Source: CAZLBV01 sp964557845 (GTDB taxonomy: Bacteria; Acidobacteriota; Aminicenantia; Aminicenantales; Aminicenantaceae). Taken from it: a stretch of DNA of 10,459 nt. The notes below the pieces were generated by a model that saw only the letters and a list, made by a program, of their open reading frames with translations, was not told where the DNA came from and made no database searches. The translations under genes and the position numbers were made by a program. Below, piece after piece: positions 6,278 to 10,459 of the stretch. The number at the start of each line of letters is the position of its first letter. Positions within the stretch are counted from its first letter, which is position 1. The DNA is taken from contig CAZLBV010000311.1 of NCBI GenBank assembly GCA_964557845.1, forward strand, positions 1 to 10,459, read 5' to 3'.

Positions 6278-8164
6278 CTAATTAAGAACTCTAAATCTAA
6301 CATGAGAGCTGTGTTCATCTGACCGGTAGAGAGTATGTTCGGCCTTTTGAAAGTCAGATTCTTGAGCATGATAAATATCAATGAATTTCTGGGGATTGCG
6401 GTCGATGAGGGGAAACCAGGTGCTCTGGACGTGCACCATGATTCGGTGCCCTTTACGGAAGCAGTGGTATTTATCCCGGAGGTCATAGGTGATACGGGCA
6501 ATCTCTCCAGGTATAAAAGGCTCTGGTTGTTCAAAACTGTTCCGGTATTTTCCCCGGAAGACATCGGCCCCTACCAGCATTTGAAAATGTCCGGTCGTGT
6601 CATTTGACTCATCAGGAATGATCTCCGGGGAATTCTCAGGAAATACATCGATGACCTTGACGATCCAATCCGCATCGGTTCCGGTGGTGGATACAAAAAG
6701 ATCGGCGACAATAGGGCCTGCTATAGTGATATCTTCAGTTAGGACCTCGGTTTGGTAGACCAGAACATCCGGACGGTCTGTCACGAACCTCTGATCTTCG
6801 ACCATCCAGGTGTGGCCCTGATGGGTTCCGATATTGGCTGAATAGGGGACAGGATCACAGGGATCGCTGATAAATGAATCAAAGGGCTGGCGGGCATCAC
6901 TTTTAGGAGGATCGAAAGCGAGTGTTTTACTTTCTCTAAAATAAAAATTTTTTTCCTTTGTCTCGGCAGGCGGCCATTGGGCATAAGTTTTCCATTGGTT
7001 GGTTCCGGTTTCGAAAACGATCGCTTCAGATAGATCCATAACCCCTTCGCCTTTTAGATGATGAAGAAAAAAGGGAAATTCAACTTCTTGCCTGAAATAG
7101 ATACTGGTATCTGAATTGAAACGAACAAGTCCCAAAGAATCACCCTTTCCTCCAGCCCAGCCTCCATGCCGCCAGGGCCCTACTACCAGGATGCTTTTAT
7201 TTTCAGGATTATACTTTTCTATGGCATAGTAAATACTCATAGGGCCGTAAAAATCTTCGGCGTCAAACCAGCCGGCCACATTTAATATGGCATGCTCGAT
7301 ATTTTTCAGGTGTGGTAAGACATTTTGCTTTTTCCAGTACTCATCATAATCACCATGCTGCATGTATTCATTCCAGGTGGGAACTTGTTGATGAAAATAT
7401 TTTTTATCCACATTGGATACCGGGCCCAGCTCAAGAAAGAACTTATATCCGTCTTCTGTGCCGTAATCGAACCGTTCGCCTCGACTTTCTGATGGGCCGG
7501 TCCTTACAGCAGCATTCCCTGCCAGCCAGCCAAAGGTATAGATCAGGCGGAAGGCTCCATTGTGATGGAAATCATCGCCGATCCACATGTCAGATGGAGA
7601 CGCCTGGGGAGAGGAGGCCTTCATGGCAGGATGGGCATCGATCATCCCCATTACGGTTTGGAAGGCAGGATAGGAAATTCCCCATTGCCCCACCCGGCCG
7701 TTGTGATTGGGAATGTTTTTTAATATCCAATCAATGGTGTCATAAGTATCTGAACTTTCATCGGTGTCTTGAGGGGAGTGTTTATCCGCGATATGAGGCC
7801 GCATAACAATAAATTCTCCTTCTGACTTGAATTTGCCTCTCACATCCTGATAGACGAAGATAAAGCCTTCCGGGGCGTACATTTCATTAGGTCCTAACCT
7901 TCTACGGTCGATCTCTGGACCATAATCACCGATAGAATAGGGAGTTCGGAAAAGCATTATGGGGTATTTTTGGCTGTCTTCTTTTGGAGAATAAACCTGA
8001 GTATAGAGCTTGATCCCATCCCGCATAGGAACCATGTATTCGCTTTTGATGTAGTCTTGTTTTATATCAAAATCAGCTTTTTTGCAGGATGAGCTGATGG
8101 TGATCAAAGACAGCAATAGCAGTAAATATAGATGTTTAATGATACTATCGTTTTTATATTTCAT
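6278..8164 (-). CDS. Exported lipoprotein CocE/NonD-family hydrolase, alpha-amino acid ester hydrolase-like (S15/X-Pro dipeptidyl peptidase superfamily)
   Basis: A 628-residue alpha/beta hydrolase, predicted to be an envelope lipoprotein. Residues 1-26 form a signal with a Leu-rich core, and Cys27 follows SSS and precedes KK. The catalytic domain has nucleophile Ser164 in WGISY with oxyanion Tyr165, acid Asp301 in GWFDAED, and His333 in GPWRHG. Asp198 (34 residues after the nucleophile) plus Glu303 and Asp304 reproduce the carboxylate cluster that binds the substrate alpha-amino group in alpha-amino acid ester hydrolases. The last ~250 residues match the jelly-roll C-terminal domain of the S15/CocE group. 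Length fits this family (about 620-670). Likely activity is cleavage or transfer of alpha-amino acyl esters, amides or amino-beta-lactams; X-Pro dipeptide release is the alternative. The start has AGGAGG 7 nt upstream. It is divergent from an exported M24B peptidase gene. Confidence 0.88.
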   Translation of the reverse strand: MKYKNDSIIKHLYLLLLLSLITISSSCKKADFDIKQDYIKSEYMVPMRDGIKLYTQVYSPKEDSQKYPIMLFRTPYSIGDYGPEIDRRRLGPNEMYAPEGFIFVYQDVRGKFKSEGEFIVMRPHIADKHSPQDTDESSDTYDTIDWILKNIPNHNGRVGQWGISYPAFQTVMGMIDAHPAMKASSPQASPSDMWIGDDFHHNGAFRLIYTFGWLAGNAAVRTGPSESRGERFDYGTEDGYKFFLELGPVSNVDKKYFHQQVPTWNEYMQHGDYDEYWKKQNVLPHLKNIEHAILNVAGWFDAEDFYGPMSIYYAIEKYNPENKSILVVGPWRHGGWAGGKGDSLGLVRFNSDTSIYFRQEVEFPFFLHHLKGEGVMDLSEAIVFETGTNQWKTYAQWPPAETKEKNFYFRESKTLAFDPPKSDARQPFDSFISDPCDPVPYSANIGTHQGHTWMVEDQRFVTDRPDVLVYQTEVLTEDITIAGPIVADLFVSTTGTDADWIVKVIDVFPENSPEIIPDESNDTTGHFQMLVGADVFRGKYRNSFEQPEPFIPGEIARITYDLRDKYHCFRKGHRIMVHVQSTWFPLIDRNPQKFIDIYHAQESDFQKAEHTLYRSDEHSSHVRFRVLN

Positions 8165-8357
8165 TCTTTTCCTCCTGGATCAATTGACTGTCCATGATGT
8201 TTGCTTCCCAATAATAAAAAGATATTATGCCTTATATAAAATAAGATGGCAAACCAGAAAAAATCAAGAAACTGAGTACACTTTCCCCAATTTAAATTTG
8301 ATTTTTTTTGGTGGTTCCTGACATAATGAAGGAAAAATTGGATTAAGGAAGAAAAAA
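8165..8357. promoter_or_regulatory. Divergent promoter region between hydrolase and M24B peptidase genes
   Basis: A 193-bp AT-rich region. On +, TTGATT (8298-8303) with an 18-nt spacer and CATAAT (8322-8327) would drive the peptidase gene with a leader of about 30 nt. On -, a 15-base block beginning TTGATT (8267 down to 8253) points toward the hydrolase gene, with TATTTT or a further CATAAT as possible -10. The two 15-base blocks (8298-8312 on +, 8253-8267 on -) are identical at 14 of 15 bases, forming an inverted pair 30 nt apart. They may be paired -35 regions and/or shared regulator sites. No small gene was found here. Confidence 0.45.
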
Positions 8358-9716
8358 ATGCGCATTTTTGAAAATCCACCCAGGATCAATAAGGTCATAA
8401 CATTTATTATGTTGACCTTAATTTTAACTTCAACTTGGAATTTGGCACAAAGGACCGGCTATAGCAAAGAAGAATTCATGAACCGGAGGGCAAGACTGAT
8501 GCAGGAGGCAGGAGAAGGGATGATCGTACTGTTTGGTGAATGTTTGCCCCAGCCGGGTGCCCATTTCCGGCAGGATAATGATTTTTACTATTTCTGCGGC
8601 CGGGAAGATCTAAATTCCATCCTTTTAATGGCCCCAAAAACCGGAGAATCCTTCTTATTCATTCCCCGGCAGACTCCGAGAGAGGAGATGATAGAAGGGC
8701 CCAATCTTCTTAAGGATGATACTGCTTTGGAAAAGACCGGACTGACAGCCATTTATCCGGTGAGCTATTTTGATGAGTTTATAGCCCGCAAAGCTAATAC
8801 CTATGGAATGGTTTTTTACCTTAGATTGAGCCCCAGGGATACAGTAGACGATGCGCGCTGGGAGACCATGATCTTCGAAGGCCGGAAAAACCGCTCTCAT
8901 TATAATGACCAACTGCCGCCTGATGCCTACCGGACTAAAAAATTAAAAGAGAGGTATCCAGCCTTCGAGTTTAAAGATATCGTTCCTATGATCGATGCCA
9001 TGCGCTTCATAAAGACGGACGAAGAAAAAGCAATACTGAGAAGGAATGGGAAAATCTCCGCTGAAGCGGTCAAACAGGCTATTTTAGCAACACATGTGGC
9101 TGGCTTCGAGTATGAGGTGGAAGCAGCGGCTGTCCATACTATTCTGCATCACGGCTGCAAAGGAGTGGCTTATCCTGCCATTGTGGGCTCTGGCCCCAAT
9201 TCCTGTATCTGGCATTACAGCGAGAACGGCCGCCGGATCGAAGAGGGGGATCTGATCTTGATGGATTTTGGCGGGGATCTGGATTATCTATGTATGGATA
9301 TAACCCGGACCTGGCCGGCGTCAGGGAAATTTACCCCTGAACAGAGGGAGATCTATGAGGTTGTCTTGGCTGTGCAGAAAGCCTGTATCGAAGCCTACCG
9401 GCCGGGAGCCACCAGAGAAGATGTCGAAAAGCATGTAGCCGAAGTTTTGGCCAAAAAAGGGCTTGATTCTCATGGGCTTAAGGGTGGATTTGGCCACACA
9501 GTAGGGATGGCGGTACATGATGTGGGCATTTGGCCGGAAGGGCTCAAGGAAGGGATGGTGTTTGCCATCGAACCTGGCCTTTACTATCCGGAGAAAAATA
9601 TCGGGATCCGGATCGAGGATACGGTTCTTATTACCAAGGACGGCTGTGAGGTCCTGTCACGGGATGTTCCTAAAGAGATCGATGAGATCGAAGCGCTGCT
9701 GGCAAAAAGGAAATAG
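8358..9716 (+). CDS. Exported Xaa-Pro aminopeptidase-like M24B metallopeptidase
   Basis: A 452-residue pita-bread metallopeptidase that by family removes an N-terminal residue preceding proline. The N-terminus has a basic start and a hydrophobic core (about 13-27) before NLAQ, a probable signal peptide cleaved near residue 30, so it should act outside the cytoplasm. Residues ~35-165 form the AMP_N domain (FRQDNDFYYFCGRED at 70-84). The catalytic domain carries all five metal ligands, Asp303 (MDFGG), Asp314 (MDITRTWP), His380 (GFGH), Glu405 (IEPG) and Glu420 (RIED). His286 and His387 fit the E. coli PepP proton-shuttle/substrate histidines, and Arg418 fits its Arg404. The start has AAGGAAG 7 nt upstream. 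The zinc-ribbon gene follows after 47 nt, probably in one transcript. A signal peptide is unusual because classical PepP is cytosolic. Confidence 0.92.
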   Translation: MRIFENPPRINKVITFIMLTLILTSTWNLAQRTGYSKEEFMNRRARLMQEAGEGMIVLFGECLPQPGAHFRQDNDFYYFCGREDLNSILLMAPKTGESFLFIPRQTPREEMIEGPNLLKDDTALEKTGLTAIYPVSYFDEFIARKANTYGMVFYLRLSPRDTVDDARWETMIFEGRKNRSHYNDQLPPDAYRTKKLKERYPAFEFKDIVPMIDAMRFIKTDEEKAILRRNGKISAEAVKQAILATHVAGFEYEVEAAAVHTILHHGCKGVAYPAIVGSGPNSCIWHYSENGRRIEEGDLILMDFGGDLDYLCMDITRTWPASGKFTPEQREIYEVVLAVQKACIEAYRPGATREDVEKHVAEVLAKKGLDSHGLKGGFGHTVGMAVHDVGIWPEGLKEGMVFAIEPGLYYPEKNIGIRIEDTVLITKDGCEVLSRDVPKEIDEIEALLAKRK

Positions 9717-9763
9717 GGGATTCCTGGCTCACAATTAAGCTTATGGAATGATCAGGGGATGTG

Positions 9764-10078
9764 ATGTTTTTCTTTATCGGAGGCGTTCAACCGAAAACCG
9801 TGGTCCTGGATAAAAATCCCAGAGTTTGTCCGGTATGCGGCCAGATCGGGATCCAAAAAAAGCGGGTCGATCAATATCTGAGTGTATTTTTTATTCCGGT
9901 TTTTCCTGTGAAAAAAGGGATCCCCTTTCTTCAGTGCAGCAACTGCGGGACGATCTTCGATGAAAATGGGGTTAGACTGGAGGAGGCTGATCACTTATTT
10001 GAAAAACGCTGCCCCAAGTGCGGAAGGCCTGTTTCCCGGGAATTTTCCTACTGCCCTTACTGCGGAACATCTTTATAA
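9764..10078 (+). CDS. Zinc-ribbon protein with four CxxC pairs
   Basis: A protein of 104 residues from the ATG at 9764; the GTG at 9761 would add one residue. ATG is preferred because AGGGG lies 5 nt upstream and relatives begin MFF. Counting from that ATG, CxxC pairs occur at 22/25, 58/61, 83/86 and 97/100, giving two zinc ribbons: CPVC...CSNC and CPKC...CPYC. Between the first pair and the second is YLSVFFIPVFPVKKG, a conserved hydrophobic segment of this small zinc-ribbon family rather than a clear transmembrane helix. The second ribbon resembles the short zinc-ribbon domain often used as a protein-interaction or RNA-linked module. It is 47 nt behind the M24B peptidase gene. Function is unknown; zinc binding is inferred from cysteine spacing. 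Confidence 0.85.
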   Translation: MFFFIGGVQPKTVVLDKNPRVCPVCGQIGIQKKRVDQYLSVFFIPVFPVKKGIPFLQCSNCGTIFDENGVRLEEADHLFEKRCPKCGRPVSREFSYCPYCGTSL

Positions 10079-10161
10079 TTACTCTGAAGGAAGAAAACCA
10101 AAAGATATAAAAAAATCAAAAAGAGTTATTTTTTTTCCTTTTATAAATCCAGAAAAAATCC

Positions 10162-10190
10162 TTGCTATTATGATCATGCCGTTATAGGAT
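10162..10190 (+). promoter_or_regulatory. Possible weak promoter before small membrane protein gene
   Basis: TTGCTA (10162-10167), a 17-nt spacer and TAGGAT (10185-10190) sit upstream of the 56-residue ORF. The -10 is poor, and the start point would leave a leader of barely 13 nt, so read-through from the zinc-ribbon gene remains possible. Confidence 0.3.
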
Positions 10191-10209
10191 AATTTTAAAG
10201 GAGGATAGA

Positions 10210-10380
10210 ATGAAGTTAAGTTCCCCTAAAAAATGGGTGTGGTGGCTGTCACTGATTTTAGTGGTGGTCAGCATCATTGGTTATTTTGTATCTATTCCAT
10301 TCGTCACAATCTATGGATTCTGGATCCTGGCTGTTGGCTGGCTGCTGGTTTTCCTGGGGACCTGTCTAAAAGGGTTTTAA
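10210..10380 (+). CDS. Small two-helix membrane protein (56 aa)
   Basis: A complete short ORF preceded by a strong AAAGGAGGA ribosome binding site 6 nt before ATG and closed by TAA. The 56-residue product begins MKLSSPKKWVWWLSLIL, with a basic N-terminus. Hydrophobic segments run at about 9-28 (WVWWLSLILVVVSIIGYF region) and 34-51 (IYGFWILAVGWLLVFLGT), separated by a short VSIPFVT turn, and it ends LKGF. This is the layout of a two-helix inner-membrane hairpin with Lys on the cytoplasmic side. It follows the zinc-ribbon gene by 131 nt on the same strand. No enzymatic motif is visible. I recognise the general pattern of small bacterial membrane proteins but no named family. The strong ribosome binding site and protein-like composition support it as real. 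Confidence 0.8.
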   Translation: MKLSSPKKWVWWLSLILVVVSIIGYFVSIPFVTIYGFWILAVGWLLVFLGTCLKGF

Positions 10381-10427
10381 TCTACTTCCGTTACCACCAG
10401 GTAAAAAAACATCTTGCTGTGGCGCTC

Positions 10428-10449
10428 GGAAAAGCCATCCGGCTTTTCC
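10428..10449 (+). terminator. Hairpin downstream of small membrane protein gene
   Basis: GGAAAAGCC (10428-10436) and GGCTTTTCC (10441-10449) form a perfect 9-bp stem with loop ATCC, 48 nt after the stop codon. Only a short T run (CTTTC) follows before the window ends, so it is either a weak terminator or part of an intergenic repeat. Confidence 0.45.
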
Positions 10450-10459
10450 AACTTTCTGG

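Noticed and set aside
7312..7806. 164-codon open frame on the + strand.
   Set aside because: It lies wholly inside the hydrolase gene on the opposite strand and its translation has no recognisable domain; it is a shadow frame.
10080..10145. Terminator after the zinc-ribbon gene, suggested by a T8 run.
   Set aside because: Only a 5-bp stem (ACTCT/AGAGT) with a very long loop can be drawn before the T-run.

Overview
The window looks like an ordinary chromosomal stretch of a Gram-negative-type bacterium. It is dense with genes, of moderate GC, and carries mostly housekeeping and peptide-catabolism genes with good AGGAG-like ribosome binding sites. A lipoprotein signal ending in Ser-Ser-Ser-Cys-Lys-Lys, an exported M24B peptidase, a Methanosarcina/alphaproteobacteria-type SerC and a four-CxxC zinc-ribbon protein together suggest a member of the FCB/Neomarinimicrobiota-KSB1-like lineages. 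This placement is a low-confidence inference. No phage, insertion sequence, CRISPR, tRNA or rRNA was recognised.

Layout. The left edge holds the C-terminal third of an NhaC-type Na+/H+ antiporter and a small stand-alone Smr-domain protein, both on +. They converge on five genes on the minus strand. Read in their own direction from right to left these are an exported alpha-amino-acid-ester-hydrolase-like CocE/S15 lipoprotein (8164-6278), a DUF4332 helix-hairpin-helix protein (6094-5690), a phosphoserine aminotransferase (5521-4409), the elongation factor 4 gene lepA (4199-2403) and a DEAD-box RNA helicase (2258-999). Gaps of 144-209 nt between them, two of them with good TTGACA-N17 promoter candidates, suggest mostly separate transcription units. 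Divergent from the hydrolase, on +, are an exported Xaa-Pro aminopeptidase-like M24B enzyme, a zinc-ribbon protein, and a 56-residue two-helix membrane protein that is easily missed.

How the parts relate. The hydrolase and the M24B peptidase share a 193-bp divergent intergenic region with near-identical inverted -35-like blocks. Both are predicted to be exported, which suggests a co-regulated envelope module for handling peptides or amino-acid esters. LepA and the DEAD-box helicase are both ribosome/RNA-linked and lie in tandem. The serC-lepA gap carries a GC-rich element with two mutually exclusive foldings. The gap upstream of the DUF4332 gene carries a perfect 16-bp AT palindrome over the predicted -10 box.

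I found no convincing novel defence or mobile system. The points most worth a second look are the amino-acid-ester-hydrolase signature in a lipoprotein, the shared divergent promoter, the GC-rich element upstream of lepA, the Arg-to-Met change in helicase motif VI, and the palindromes upstream of DUF4332.
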